From Sphingomonas sp. BAUL-RG-20F-R05-02 (lineage in GTDB: Bacteria; Pseudomonadota; Alphaproteobacteria; Sphingomonadales; Sphingomonadaceae): a stretch of 64,000 nt of DNA. The DNA lies in contig NZ_JAKNQH010000013.1 of assembly GCF_022662305.1 (NCBI RefSeq), positions 1 through 64,000 of the forward strand, written 5' to 3'. Below are positions 46,076 through 55,472 of the stretch, in pieces; position 1 is the stretch's first letter; every line of letters begins with the position of its first letter. Made by a program: the position numbers and the translations under genes. The notes beneath the pieces were generated by a model. That model was not told where the DNA came from. It ran no database searches and worked only from the letters and a program-made list of their open reading frames with translations.

Positions 46076-47698
46076 TTACTGGGGCCACGAAGCACCGGGT
46101 AGCAGCGACTTCGTCCACGCGATCCCCTGCTGATCGCCCCACTCCTCCCAGTTCAGATGCATGAATACGCCGCCTTTGGTCGTGATCTCGACGGCGGGCC
46201 AATCCGACGCGACGAATGAGATGGTCGCCACCAGTTCGTGAACCGCCTCCATGACCCGCGAGCGCGTCTCGAAGCGAATGGCATCGTCGTCGTCCTCTAG
46301 CGTGTCGCGAAGAGCAAATATGCGTCGGCGGTGCTCCTCGGGCGAGACCGCGCCGCGGGCGGCCAGCACGCGCGTTCGCAGATCCGAGACGATCTGGTCG
46401 TGCTCGTCGACCCGCGCCGTCAGCTCGACCCATTTCTCCTTCACCTCGGGACGCGTGTGCTCCAGATACAGCTTCAGGGCGGTCTCGGCCCGGTCGCAGT
46501 CCGAGGCCCGACTGCGCACGCGCTCGGCTAGCTCGATCTCCAACCCGCGAACGGCGTCGGCCGCCGCGAAGTGCCGATCGTCCATGGCGTCCAACAGCAC
46601 GGCGTCGAGTATGCCGCTCTCCCAAAGTCGATAGTTGAAGTGATGCCCGGTCGTGCAACCCCGCCCCCGCTGGTAGCTGTCGCAGATTAGATAGTCCTCG
46701 TTGACGACCGAACCGTCGGCTCGGGTCTTCGACCCCTTGCTCCGAAAGGTCATCGGAGACGAGCAGGACTTGCAGCGGGCCAGGCCGGAGAACAGATTCA
46801 CGAGCCGCCGTCCCGGTCCAGCCACCCGACGCTGCCGCCCGGACATGCTCCTCATGGCGTTCGCGTGGAGGTCCGCTTCCACCACCTTCGGATAGTAGTC
46901 GCGGATGACCTCTCCGACCAGCCGCCGCTTCTCACCCCGCGGCTTCTGTCCTGGCTGAAGCTCGCCCAGCACCGCGGCGCTCCTCAGGATCTTCTGGATG
47001 TAGGAACCGTGCCAGCCAAGCGCGCGGCCGAAGGTCGGCACGCGTTCGAGGTTGAGCTTTCGAGCGATGTGGTGCTTTCCGTAGCCCGCCACGGTCTCCT
47101 CGAAGATGCGCCGCACCACGGCCGCCCGCTCTGGGATCACTACGAAGGCGGGCGGCGTGCCCGCGACCTCGAGCCAGGCCGGTGCGCGGCGCGTGAGGAC
47201 GAGCGTCTCCCCATCCGCCAGTCGCCGCCTCTTCGAAGCCCAGGCGGCGGTGAGGCGCGTCGCCTTCTTCTCCGACTCCTCGTTGGCGAGCTGCGCCTTG
47301 ACGACCACCTCAATGATCGCGGCCATGTCGAGGTTCGCACTGTCGTACCGCCGATCGCCCTCGACGGTGGCAACGACCACACCCAGTTCCGTCACGCGGA
47401 GCAGCCAGGCGAAGACCTTCTTGGCCTGCTCGCGTGAGAGGCGGTCGAGTTTCTCGGTGAGCAGGATCACGCCACCAGGGTATCTCCCCGCCTCGACGTC
47501 GGCTACGAAGCGCCCCAACTCCCCGGTCGCCGCATGCTTTCCCTTGAATGCCGAAACCCCGTCGTCCACAAGGGGTGAGCCCGCGACCTTCCAGCCCTTC
47601 CGCGCCGCGTGGGTGAAGCACTCCTCGCGCTGTCGTTCAAGGCTGCTGCCCTTCCCCTGCTCCGCGCTCGACCAACGAATGTAGATTACAACGTCCAT
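46076..47698 (-). CDS. large serine recombinase (integrase), apparently intact
   Basis: 540 residues. The N-terminal resolvase domain has VVIYIRWSSAEQGKGSS, with Ser10 as catalytic nucleophile, and LTEKLDRLSREQ. The recombinase domain follows (GKHHIARKLNLERVPTFGRA), then a zinc ribbon (CKSCSSPM ... CDSYQRGRGC) and a coiled coil. These enzymes integrate phages and mobile islands at attB. Its start lies about 30 bp from the cut end of comM, the usual place for an integrase beside its att site, so it probably made this insertion. Confidence 0.88.
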   Translation of the reverse strand: MDVVIYIRWSSAEQGKGSSLERQREECFTHAARKGWKVAGSPLVDDGVSAFKGKHAATGELGRFVADVEAGRYPGGVILLTEKLDRLSREQAKKVFAWLLRVTELGVVVATVEGDRRYDSANLDMAAIIEVVVKAQLANEESEKKATRLTAAWASKRRRLADGETLVLTRRAPAWLEVAGTPPAFVVIPERAAVVRRIFEETVAGYGKHHIARKLNLERVPTFGRALGWHGSYIQKILRSAAVLGELQPGQKPRGEKRRLVGEVIRDYYPKVVEADLHANAMRSMSGRQRRVAGPGRRLVNLFSGLARCKSCSSPMTFRSKGSKTRADGSVVNEDYLICDSYQRGRGCTTGHHFNYRLWESGILDAVLLDAMDDRHFAAADAVRGLEIELAERVRSRASDCDRAETALKLYLEHTRPEVKEKWVELTARVDEHDQIVSDLRTRVLAARGAVSPEEHRRRIFALRDTLEDDDDAIRFETRSRVMEAVHELVATISFVASDWPAVEITTKGGVFMHLNWEEWGDQQGIAWTKSLLPGASWPQ

Positions 47699-47745
47699 GA
47701 TAAATCCTACCCGGTGTAGGTTGATCCTATCTTAGCAGGTTATGC
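47699..47745. mobile_element. element-chromosome junction (att site) in comM
   Basis: comM reading sense ends after GGHNLL at about 47735, and the serine recombinase starts at 47698. Between them is an inverted repeat, CCTAC-CCGGT-GTAGG (47706-47720), as expected for a serine-integrase att half-site. The partner junction is not in the window, so the exact crossover is unknown. Confidence 0.65.
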
Positions 47746-48371
47746 CCGCCCGCCGCGGCGATCTCGAGCGCACGCTTGGCACTCTCCTGCCCCTTCACCT
47801 GCCTGAGATCGGGGCCGTGCGCGACGTCGATCGCCTCACCCGGCTCCGGTGCGCCGATCAGGCCGTGGCCTTTGAAATGGTTGACCAGCGAAAGGATATC
47901 GGGCGCCGCCAGCACCCCGACCGACCCCGCCCACGCGGCTTCCGCGCCCTGCGCGGCCGGGCAGATCAGCCCCTTGCCCTCCGCCGAGGCATGTAGCGCT
48001 GCGAGCAACACCCCCGACGACGGCGCGATCCGCGCATCGAGGCCGAGTTCGCCGACCACGACGAAATCGCCAAGCTGCTCGACATCAACCACACCCATCG
48101 CCGCAAGCAGCGCCAGCGCGATCGGCAGGTCGAAGTGCGAACCTTCCTTGGGCAGATCGGCGGGCGACATATTGACGACGATCCGCTTGGGCGGCAGCGC
48201 CAGCCCCATCGAGGCGATCGCCCCGCGCACCCGTTCCCGGCTTTCCGCCACCGCCTTGTCGGCGAGGCCGACAACGTTGAACGCCGGCAGGCCGGGGATA
48301 AGCTGCACCTGCACCTCGACCGCGCGCGCCTCCAGCCCCAGATACGCGACCGTCGATACGCTTGCGACCAT
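47727..48371 (-). pseudogene. comM: comM (YifB, Mg-chelatase-like AAA+), disrupted
   Basis: 214 codons of the N-terminal domain: VSTVAYLGLEARAVEVQVQL, FNVVGLADKAVAESRERVRG, VNMSPADLPKEGSHFDLPIA, ending QESAKRALEIAAAGGHNLL, then a stop. Full-length ComM has about 500 residues; it is cut exactly before the Walker A loop. ComM is a helicase that helps branch migration in natural transformation, and comM is a known island target (for example AbaR in Acinetobacter). ATG 48371 is preceded by a G-rich site. Confidence 0.9.
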
Positions 48372-48549
48372 GTGAAAACCCCCTGCCCCGGCGCTTAGCG
48401 GCGCGCACGAACAGGGCAAGGACGTTCTTCACGCACGCCGCGCGCGACGTCATGTGATTGACTTCACCCGTCCATCACCCTACAGGCCTCCGCCACGAGG
48501 CTGCCTTTCGGGGTGGCCCTTTTCTATTCAGACGATCAGGGAATGACTC

Positions 48550-48684
48550 ATGAAACGGACCTTTCAGCCGAGCAATCTGGTGCGGGCGCGCCGTCACGGC
48601 TTCCGTGCACGGATGGAAACGCCGGGCGGCCGCAACGTGATTCGCGCACGCCGCGCGCGCGGCCGCAAGAAGCTGTCGGCGTAA
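48550..48684 (+). CDS. rpmH: 50S ribosomal protein L34
   Basis: 44 residues: KRTFQPSNLVRARRHGFRAR, then GRNVIRARRARGRKKLSA, the complete invariant L34 sequence pattern. ATG 48550 with AGGGA upstream. It starts the rpmH-rnpA-yidD-yidC-yihA cluster common in alphaproteobacteria. The promoter must lie in 48420-48549, the gap shared with divergent comM. Confidence 0.97.
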   Translation: MKRTFQPSNLVRARRHGFRARMETPGGRNVIRARRARGRKKLSA

Positions 48685-48707
48685 TTCACGCGGTCGACAG
48701 CGCCGGC

Positions 48708-49061
48708 GTGCACACGGCCCCCGGCGCTGTCGATATCCACACGCTATCGCGCCGCGCGGACTTTCTGGCGGCGAACAATGGCAAGCGCGCACCGATGCCG
48801 GGCTTCGTCCTGCTCATGCGGCCACGTGGCGATGACGATTCGGCGATGCGGATCGGCTACACCGTCACCAAGAAAATCGGCAACGCTGTTGTCCGCAACC
48901 GGATGAAACGCCGGTTGCGTGCACTGGCGCGTGAACTGCTGCCGACTGCGGGGGTGCGCGGCGCGGATCATGTGCTGATCGGTCGGAACGGCGGCATCGA
49001 ACGCGACTATAGCCTGCTGAAAAGCGAGCTAGCCAAGGCGTTGGCGAAGGTAGCACGGTGA
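48708..49061 (+). CDS. rnpA: ribonuclease P protein component
   Basis: 117 residues from GTG 48708, the only start codon giving the normal length. Family marks: LSRRADFLAANNGKR, IGYTVTKKIGNAVVRNRMKR (the RNR motif that binds the P RNA) and RRLRALARELLP. It helps the RNase P RNA cut tRNA 5' leaders. It lies 23 bp after rpmH, in the same transcript. Confidence 0.93.
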   Translation: MHTAPGAVDIHTLSRRADFLAANNGKRAPMPGFVLLMRPRGDDDSAMRIGYTVTKKIGNAVVRNRMKRRLRALARELLPTAGVRGADHVLIGRNGGIERDYSLLKSELAKALAKVAR

Positions 49062-49128
49062 TGGCCGGCGCATTGCCTGTCCGCAAACGCACCTTACCAG
49101 TCGCGAAAACACGCATTTGCTTGTCCTC

Positions 49129-49341
49129 ATGCTGACCCGCATCCTCATCATCCTGGTGCGCGCATGGCAGATCGGCCCTTCCGCCATCCTGCCGCCCTCG
49201 TGCCGATACCAGCCTTCGTGTTCCGCCTATGCAATTACCGCGCTTCGCCGCTATGGCGCTGTCAAAGGCGGCTGGCTCGCGGCGAAACGGATCGGACGGT
49301 GTCACCCCTGGGGCGGACATGGCTCGGACCCGGTGCCGTGA
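49129..49341 (+). CDS. yidD: membrane protein insertion efficiency factor YidD
   Basis: 70 residues: N-terminal hydrophobic helix (RILIILVRAWQIGPS), then SCRYQPSCSAYAITALRRYG and RIGRCHPWGGHGSDPVP, containing the three conserved cysteines of YidD. It helps YidC insert inner-membrane proteins. ATG 49129 is favoured; TTG 49117 is possible. Confidence 0.93.
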   Translation: MLTRILIILVRAWQIGPSAILPPSCRYQPSCSAYAITALRRYGAVKGGWLAAKRIGRCHPWGGHGSDPVP

Positions 49342-49383
49342 TCCGGTGACACGACGCCCAAGACTTTACGACGGGATTTCCAG

Positions 49384-51144
49384 GTGAAAGACGAAAGCAG
49401 AAACTTCCTCCTGTTCGCGGTGTTCGCCGCGCTGATCCTGTTCGGCTGGCAGTTCTTCGCCTCCAAGTATCTCCCCGCCGCCAACCCGCCCGCGACCAAG
49501 ATCGTCGACGGCAAGAGCAAGCCCGTCGCCTCCTCGACCGGCCCCGCCGGCCCGGGCGCCGCCGCGCCCGAAAAGGTACGCGACCGTCAGCAGGTCCTCG
49601 CCGACAGCCCGCGCGTGCGGATCGAGACGCGCAGCCTGCAAGGCTCGATCAACCTCAAGGGTGGCCGCATCGACGACCTCGTGCTGAGCAAGTACAAGGA
49701 AACCGTCGCCAAGAACTCACCGCCGATCCGCCTGTTCTCGCCGGCCGGTACCGATCACGCCTATTTCGCCGGCTTCGGCTGGTCGGGTGACGGGGTAACG
49801 ACGCCGAACGCGAACACCGTCTTCACCGCGAGCGCGCCCGTGCTCACCCCCGCCCAGCCGGTCACGCTGGCGTGGACCAACGCGCAGCGCCAGCGTTTCG
49901 CAATCCGCATCGCGGTCGACGAGCGCTACATGTTCACGGTCCGCCAGACCGTCACCAACCCGACCGGCACGCCGATCACCGTGCGCCCCTACGGGCTGGT
50001 GTCGCGCGCCGGCGTCTCGCCCGATCCCGATACCTGGACCGATCACGTCGGCCCGATCGGCGTGTTCGACAATGGTGCGACCTACGACATCACCTTCGCC
50101 AATCTGCAGGGCAAGGACGCCAGCCTGATCGGCAAGACCGTGTTCGGCAACATCGGCAAGCCCGGCGACAATTACTTCGACGCGACCGGCGGCTGGTTCG
50201 GCTTCGGCGACAAATACTGGCTCGCCGCGCTGATCCCCGATTCGGGGGCGAAGATGCACGGTGGCTTCCGCGCCGCCGTGGGCGACACCTTCCAGGCCGA
50301 TTTCGCGCTCCAGCCGAGCGTCGTCCCCGCCGGCAAGGCGCTGGTCACCACCGCCAAGCTGTTCGCGGGCGCGAAGGAAACCAACACGCTCGACGCCTAT
50401 GAGGACAACCTCAACATCCGCCACTTCGGCAAGGCGATTGACTGGGGCTGGTTCGAAATCGTCGAAAAGCCGATCTTCAAATATCTCGACTTCCTGTTCC
50501 GCGTGATTGGCAATTTCGGCGTGGCGATCATCGCACTGACGCTGACCATCCGTGGCCTGCTGTTCCCGATCGCGCAGCGTCAGTTCGCCTCGATGGCGAA
50601 GATGCGCGCGATCCAGCCCAAGATGAAGGCGCTCCAGGAACGCTACAAGGACGACAAGGTCCGTGCGCAGCAGGAGGTGATGGCGCTTTACAAGGCGGAG
50701 GGCGTCAACCCGCTCGCCGGCTGCCTGCCCACCTTCCTCCAGATCCCGATCCTGTACGCGCTCTACAAGGTGCTGCTGCTGACCATCGAAATGCGCCATC
50801 AGCCGTTCGTGCTATGGATCCGCGATCTGTCCGCGCCCGACCCGGCGACGATCCTCAACGCATTCGGCTATCTGCCGTGGCATCTGCCGCCGATGCTGGC
50901 GATCGGCGTCGTTCCGGTCGTGCTCGGCATCTCGATGTTCTTCCAGTTCAAGCTCAACCCCGCCCCGATGGACGAGGCGCAGAAGCAGGTCTTCAAGATC
51001 ATGCCGTGGGTGCTGATGTTCGTGATGGCGCCGTTCGCGGTTGGCCTCCAGATCTACTGGATCACTTCGAACACGCTGACCATCCTTCAGCAGCGGCTGC
51101 TGTATGCGCGGCACCCCGAACTGCGCGTGAAGGCGGAAAAGTGA
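49384..51144 (+). CDS. yidC: membrane protein insertase YidC
   Basis: 586 residues from GTG. N-terminal membrane anchor (FLLFAVFAALILFGWQFF), a large periplasmic beta domain (about 60-350), then the conserved five-helix core: FGVAIIALTLTIRGLLFPIA with the functional arginine, QPKMKALQERYKDDKVRAQQ (cytosolic loop), GCLPTFLQIPILYALYKVL. Inserts proteins in the inner membrane with or without SecYEG. The stop overlaps yihA by GTGA. Confidence 0.96.
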   Translation: MKDESRNFLLFAVFAALILFGWQFFASKYLPAANPPATKIVDGKSKPVASSTGPAGPGAAAPEKVRDRQQVLADSPRVRIETRSLQGSINLKGGRIDDLVLSKYKETVAKNSPPIRLFSPAGTDHAYFAGFGWSGDGVTTPNANTVFTASAPVLTPAQPVTLAWTNAQRQRFAIRIAVDERYMFTVRQTVTNPTGTPITVRPYGLVSRAGVSPDPDTWTDHVGPIGVFDNGATYDITFANLQGKDASLIGKTVFGNIGKPGDNYFDATGGWFGFGDKYWLAALIPDSGAKMHGGFRAAVGDTFQADFALQPSVVPAGKALVTTAKLFAGAKETNTLDAYEDNLNIRHFGKAIDWGWFEIVEKPIFKYLDFLFRVIGNFGVAIIALTLTIRGLLFPIAQRQFASMAKMRAIQPKMKALQERYKDDKVRAQQEVMALYKAEGVNPLAGCLPTFLQIPILYALYKVLLLTIEMRHQPFVLWIRDLSAPDPATILNAFGYLPWHLPPMLAIGVVPVVLGISMFFQFKLNPAPMDEAQKQVFKIMPWVLMFVMAPFAVGLQIYWITSNTLTILQQRLLYARHPELRVKAEK

Positions 51145-51791
51145 GCGACGACGGCACCTTCGACGAAGAGGCGATCGAGACCGCGCGGAAACTGTTCGCC
51201 GGCCCGGTCAGCTTTCTGAAATCGGCCCCGTCGCTTGAGTTCATCCCCGATGCGATCGTGCCGGAGGTGGCATTCGCCGGTCGGTCGAACGTCGGCAAGT
51301 CGTCGCTGCTCAACGCGCTGACCGGGCGCAATTCGCTGGCGCGCACGTCGAACACGCCGGGCCGCACGCAGGAACTGAACTTCTTCAACGTCGGCGGCGA
51401 CCCGCTGCACATGCGGCTGGTCGACATGCCCGGCTACGGCTTTGCCAAGGCGCCAAAAGACATCGTCAAGAAATGGCGTTTTCTGGTCAACGATTTCCTG
51501 CGCGGGCGCGACGTGTTGAAGCGCGCGCTGGTGCTGATCGACGCGCGTCACGGCGTGAAGGATGTCGACCGCGAAATCCTCGAGATGCTCGACAAGGCGG
51601 CGGTGAGCTACCGCATGGTGCTGACCAAGGCGGATAAGATCAAGGCGACCGACCTCGCCGACGTTACCGCCGAGACCGCTGCGGAAGCGCGCAAACGCGC
51701 GGCCGCGCACCCGCAGATCCTCCAGACGTCGTCGGAAACCGGGCTCGGCATCCCCGAACTGCGCGCGGCGGTGATCGAAGCGATCGGCTAA
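51141..51791 (+). CDS. yihA: ribosome-biogenesis GTPase YihA/EngB
   Basis: 216 residues. G1 GRSNVGKSS (47-55), G2 NTPGRTQ, G3 DMPGYGFA, G4 TKAD and a C-terminal alpha/beta end. YihA GTPases act in assembly of the large ribosomal subunit. Start GTG 51141 overlaps the yidC stop, so the two are coupled. End of the rpmH cluster. Confidence 0.95.
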   Translation: MSDDGTFDEEAIETARKLFAGPVSFLKSAPSLEFIPDAIVPEVAFAGRSNVGKSSLLNALTGRNSLARTSNTPGRTQELNFFNVGGDPLHMRLVDMPGYGFAKAPKDIVKKWRFLVNDFLRGRDVLKRALVLIDARHGVKDVDREILEMLDKAAVSYRMVLTKADKIKATDLADVTAETAAEARKRAAAHPQILQTSSETGLGIPELRAAVIEAIG

Positions 51792-51960
51792 CCGCATCGT
51801 TATGCTTGCCGGTGGAAGCGGAGCGTAGTTCCGGGTCTGCGCAAAATCACGACCTGCCGCGACAACCGTAAGCGTTGGGCTGGATCTCCGCCGTTGCCGG
51901 CACAGGACGCAGCGGCAATCCGCCTAGACCGCGCTCGCCCGCCCCGCTAAGCCCGCCGCC

Positions 51961-52623
51961 ATGAAACTGATCATCGGCAACAAGGCCTATTCCTCGTGGA
52001 GCCTGCGCGGCTGGCTCGCCGCCAAGCAATCCGGCCTTCTGTTCGAAGAGGTCGTGGTGCCGCTCTACGATGCAGAGTGGGACAGGCGCCGCGAAGGCGA
52101 TGAGTTCGCGCCTTCCTCAGGCAAGGTGCCGATCCTGTGGGACGGCGAGGCGGTGGTGTGGGACAGTCTCGCCATCATCGAATACCTCGCCGAGAAAACC
52201 AGCCGCGACCTGTTTTGGCCGGCCGACCCCGCCGCGCGCGCGATGGCGCGATCGATGTCGGCGGAGATGCACTCCAGCTTCACCGCGCTGCGCAAAAAAC
52301 ACAGCATGAACATCCGCCAGGCTTTCCCGCCTAAGCGGCCGGACGACGACGTGCTCGCCGATCTCGCGCGGATCATGGAATTGTGGGCGCAGGCGCGGGC
52401 GCGGTTCGGCGGTGACGGCCAGTTCCTGTTCGGGCAGTTCGGCGCGGCCGACATCATGTATGCGCCGGTGGTAACGCGGATCGTTACCTACAGCCTGCCG
52501 ATCGCACGCTTTGCCGCCAGTTACATGGATGCGGTGATCCAACACCCGTTCATGCAGGACTGGATCGCCGCCGCACAGGAAGAGGAATGGGTGATCGAGC
52601 AGTTCGAGCAACCCACCGCCTGA
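51961..52623 (+). CDS. glutathione S-transferase
   Basis: 220 residues. N-terminal thioredoxin-like domain (LIIGNKAYSSWSLRGWLAAK, with a Ser-Ser-Trp-Ser active-site region; GKVPILWDGEAVVWDSLAI, where VP and DS contact glutathione) and an all-helical C-terminal domain. Similar to the bacterial yfcF-like/GST_N_2 group. Detoxification of electrophiles is the family role. No ribosome-binding site of note; alone in its transcript. Confidence 0.88.
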   Translation: MKLIIGNKAYSSWSLRGWLAAKQSGLLFEEVVVPLYDAEWDRRREGDEFAPSSGKVPILWDGEAVVWDSLAIIEYLAEKTSRDLFWPADPAARAMARSMSAEMHSSFTALRKKHSMNIRQAFPPKRPDDDVLADLARIMELWAQARARFGGDGQFLFGQFGAADIMYAPVVTRIVTYSLPIARFAASYMDAVIQHPFMQDWIAAAQEEEWVIEQFEQPTA

Positions 52624-53090
52624 CTCGGCCAGCGCGACGCAGCCTCACCCGCCCGCTCCGCTGCATAATCCTCGGCCGCCTTGGTAATGTAACGCCCGTC
52701 GGCAGCAAACAGCATGTCGATGGCGGAACAGCCGCCGCCGGGCCTGCCCCCACCGCGATGAACACCCAACCGGCATCGCTGCGGTTAGCAAGGACGTGGC
52801 GGGTTGCGCACTCCGCTAAGAAACGCTGCGCGCTCACCCGCGCGCACAAGCGTCGTCGATCAGCACCGCCGCGCCTCGCATTACCACGAACTCGTCCTCT
52901 CACCATCACGCCAGTGGCGCTGGTAGGGCTACGCTCCCGGCTTCAGCACATCATGACGTACACCCATGTGCGTCAGGCCGGCAACGGAGCCGAGCTGCCG
53001 ATACCAGCGCCCCTCCACCACATCGGCAAATTGCGAGGGATAGCCGGTACGGTTGCTCTGCGGGATTGTATCCAGCTGGCGCTTGAGCAA
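52620..53090 (-). pseudogene. decayed cupin-domain protein
   Basis: Pieces of one cupin protein occur in order on the minus strand but in different frames. They are: TIPQSNRTGYPSQFADVVEG; GLTHMGVRHDVLKPGA followed by TAG where tryptophan (TGG) is expected; QRHWRDGE; EDEFVVMRGAAVLIDDA; LANRSDAGWVFIAVGA; IDMLFAADGRYITKAAEDYA. At least three frameshifts and one nonsense change. A TTG at 53090 with GGGGAGAGG upstream was the likely start. Not functional. Confidence 0.75.
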
Positions 53091-53102
53091 TGCCCTCTCC
53101 CC

Positions 53103-54239
53103 ATGAATGACACGACCAATCTGCCCGATCCGATCGCGCTCACCAGGGCCCTGCTCGCCTGCGACAGCGTTACGCCGGCGCGCGGGACCGTGTTCGACGT
53201 GCTGGAGGCGGCGCTGCTGCCGCTCGGCTTCAGCGTCGCACGGTTTATTGAAGGCGAGGCGCCGGACGGCCCGGTCGAGAACCTGCTTGCCACCCGCACG
53301 GGAAGCGGGACGCACCTCGCCTTTGCCGGCCATCTCGACGTGGTGCCGCCGGGTGCAGGGTGGAGCGACGATCCCTTTTCCCCCACCGAGCGTGACGGAC
53401 TGCTATACGGGCGCGGCGCGGTCGACATGAAGGGCGCGATCGCCGCGTTCGTGGCGGCGATTCCAGCCACACCGAGCGCGCCCGTATCGCTCATCATCAC
53501 CGGCGACGAGGAAGGCCCCGCCACCTACGGCACGCAGGCGCTGATGGCGCGCATGGCGGAGCGCGGCGTCCGGCCCGATCTATGTCTGGTCGGCGAACCG
53601 ACCTCGGTCGCAAAACTTGGTGACATGGTGAAGATCGGGCGGCGCGGGTCGGTCAACATCTGGATCGAAGTGCCGGGCAAGCAGGGTCATGTCGCCTACC
53701 CGCATCTTGCCGACAATCCGATCCCCAAGCTGGTCGCCATCCTCGCGGAGATCGGCGCGGTGGTGCTGGACGAAGGCAACGCCTGGTTCCAGCCGTCCAA
53801 TATCGAGGCGACCGACATCACCGTCGGCAATCCCGCCGCCAACGTAATCCCCGGTCACGCCTCGGCGCGGCTGTCGATCCGCTTCAACGACGAACATCGC
53901 GGCGCTGATCTAATCGAGCGCATCCGTACGGTCGTGCACACGCACGTGCCCAACGCGACGGTCAACGGGCGCATTTCGGGGGAGGCGTTCCTGACCGCAC
54001 CGGGTGCCTTCTCGACATTGATTGGTGATGCTATCGAGGCGCGGCTCGGCCACCGACCGGAATTATCGACGACTGGCGGCACATCCGACGCGCGCTTTCT
54101 GTCGGCGTTGTGCCCCGTGGTCGAATTCGGTCTCGTCAACGCGACGATGCACAAGCTGGACGAAGCCGTCGCCATCGACGATCTCGTCGCGCTTGCCACG
54201 GTCTATGCCGACATCCTCGCACGGGTAGCGGAACTCTAG
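53103..54239 (+). CDS. dapE: succinyl-diaminopimelate desuccinylase
   Basis: 378 residues of the M20 metallopeptidase family. Zinc ligands lie in FAGHLDVVP (His77, Asp79), GRGAVDMKG (Asp108), and TGDEEGPA (Glu136/137, catalytic base and ligand); GEPTS and the dimerisation domain (GRRGSVNIWIEVPGKQGHVA) follow, and the C-terminus has TTGGTSDARF. Cleaves N-succinyl-LL-diaminopimelate for lysine and peptidoglycan. ATG 53103 is used; the upstream in-frame extension crosses the cupin pseudogene. Confidence 0.95.
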   Translation: MNDTTNLPDPIALTRALLACDSVTPARGTVFDVLEAALLPLGFSVARFIEGEAPDGPVENLLATRTGSGTHLAFAGHLDVVPPGAGWSDDPFSPTERDGLLYGRGAVDMKGAIAAFVAAIPATPSAPVSLIITGDEEGPATYGTQALMARMAERGVRPDLCLVGEPTSVAKLGDMVKIGRRGSVNIWIEVPGKQGHVAYPHLADNPIPKLVAILAEIGAVVLDEGNAWFQPSNIEATDITVGNPAANVIPGHASARLSIRFNDEHRGADLIERIRTVVHTHVPNATVNGRISGEAFLTAPGAFSTLIGDAIEARLGHRPELSTTGGTSDARFLSALCPVVEFGLVNATMHKLDEAVAIDDLVALATVYADILARVAEL

Positions 54240-54305
54240 GCGCGCATCGCCGCCGATCATTTCAATGGACGCTCTGGCCGTTTTGGTTAACATGGCCTTA
54301 CCCTG

Positions 54306-55472
54306 ATGGTAGCGGATATGCCGATCAACGCCTGGTTCCTTGTTGCGATGGTGTGCAGTCTGGGGGGCTATGGTGCGTATCTGGTCGGGCTCCGACGTCA
54401 CCTCGTTCAGCCCAACCGCGCCTCCTGGTTGATCTGGAGCGCAGGGACCGCCGTTGAGGCTGCGACCTACCGCGCCCTCAACCCGCATGCGGTACAGAGT
54501 TGGGTCTTCCTGCTCGCCGCCGCGTCCTGCATCATCGTTACCGTCGCGATTTGGCGGCGTGGCGCGTGGGAGTCACCAAGCGTCAGCGAAACGGCGTGTA
54601 TGGCCGCGAACCTCGCCGCGCTGGCGATCTGGCTGGCGTTCCGCGAGACGTTCTGGGCACACATGATGATCGTCGCGGTGGTGCCGCTCGGCTTCTGGCC
54701 GACCTGGGTAAGTGTCTGGCAGGACCGCACGCGCGAACGTTCGCCCGCGTGGGGGCTGTGGACGATCGCCGATCTCGCCACGCTGCTGGTGGCAACGCAC
54801 GTCAGCGTCGCGGGCGGCCCTGCTCGGCTCGGTGAATATGCCTATATCCTGACCGAGCTGCTGTGCCACGCAAGCGTTTGGTTCATGATCGGACTGGCAA
54901 CGATAAACCCGCTACGATCGCTGGGATCCTGGAGCGGACGCTTCCATGTGCTCGACGCATATGCGCCCGCCGCCAACCTGTTTTCGATCGCCGAGACGCA
55001 TCTCGGCAAGGCGGTGTATGCGGCGGCAGGATTTGCGGAGGGTGCGGAAATCGTGCGCTTCACTGGCCGGCGCTTCCGTGCCGATAAAGTGCCGGGCATG
55101 TTGCACGGTGCGCGAGACCGGTTCGTGCAGATCACGCCGGACCATTACATGGGACCATCGGGACGGATTGACGACCTTATCAACCACAGTTGCGAGCCTA
55201 ATGCCGGCCTGCGCTTCGACGGTGACACGGTGATGCTCGTCGCGATCCGCGCGATTGGGCCGGGCGAGGAAATCAGCTGGGACTATTCGACGACGCTCAG
55301 CGGGTCCGACTGGTATATGGTCTGCCAGTGCCGCAGCCCGGATTGCCGGCGCGTAATCGGCAACTTCGACACGCTGCCGCCCGAGCGTCAGGCCTGGTTC
55401 CGCGTACGCGGCCTGGTCGCGCCATATCTGCGCGCCAATGTGCCGATCACGGCCAACGAACGCGCGGCCTGA
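54306..55472 (+). CDS. membrane-anchored SET-domain protein
   Basis: 388 residues. The first about 205 carry six or so hydrophobic segments (AWFLVAMVCSLGGYGAYLVG, SWVFLLAAASCIIVTVAIW, MMIVAVVPLGFWPTWVSVW). Residues about 210-370 are a SET methyltransferase domain: GPSGRIDDLINHSCEPNAG (NHSCEPN at 293-299), GEEISWDYS, and a post-SET-like CQCRSPDC (340-347). SET enzymes methylate protein lysines with S-adenosylmethionine. A membrane-plus-SET layout is unusual. ATG 54306; ATG 54318 is also possible. Confidence 0.8.
   Translation: MVADMPINAWFLVAMVCSLGGYGAYLVGLRRHLVQPNRASWLIWSAGTAVEAATYRALNPHAVQSWVFLLAAASCIIVTVAIWRRGAWESPSVSETACMAANLAALAIWLAFRETFWAHMMIVAVVPLGFWPTWVSVWQDRTRERSPAWGLWTIADLATLLVATHVSVAGGPARLGEYAYILTELLCHASVWFMIGLATINPLRSLGSWSGRFHVLDAYAPAANLFSIAETHLGKAVYAAAGFAEGAEIVRFTGRRFRADKVPGMLHGARDRFVQITPDHYMGPSGRIDDLINHSCEPNAGLRFDGDTVMLVAIRAIGPGEEISWDYSTTLSGSDWYMVCQCRSPDCRRVIGNFDTLPPERQAWFRVRGLVAPYLRANVPITANERAA

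Noticed and set aside
47699..47745. tRNA gene as integration target
   Set aside because: No tRNA structure here; the target is the comM coding sequence.
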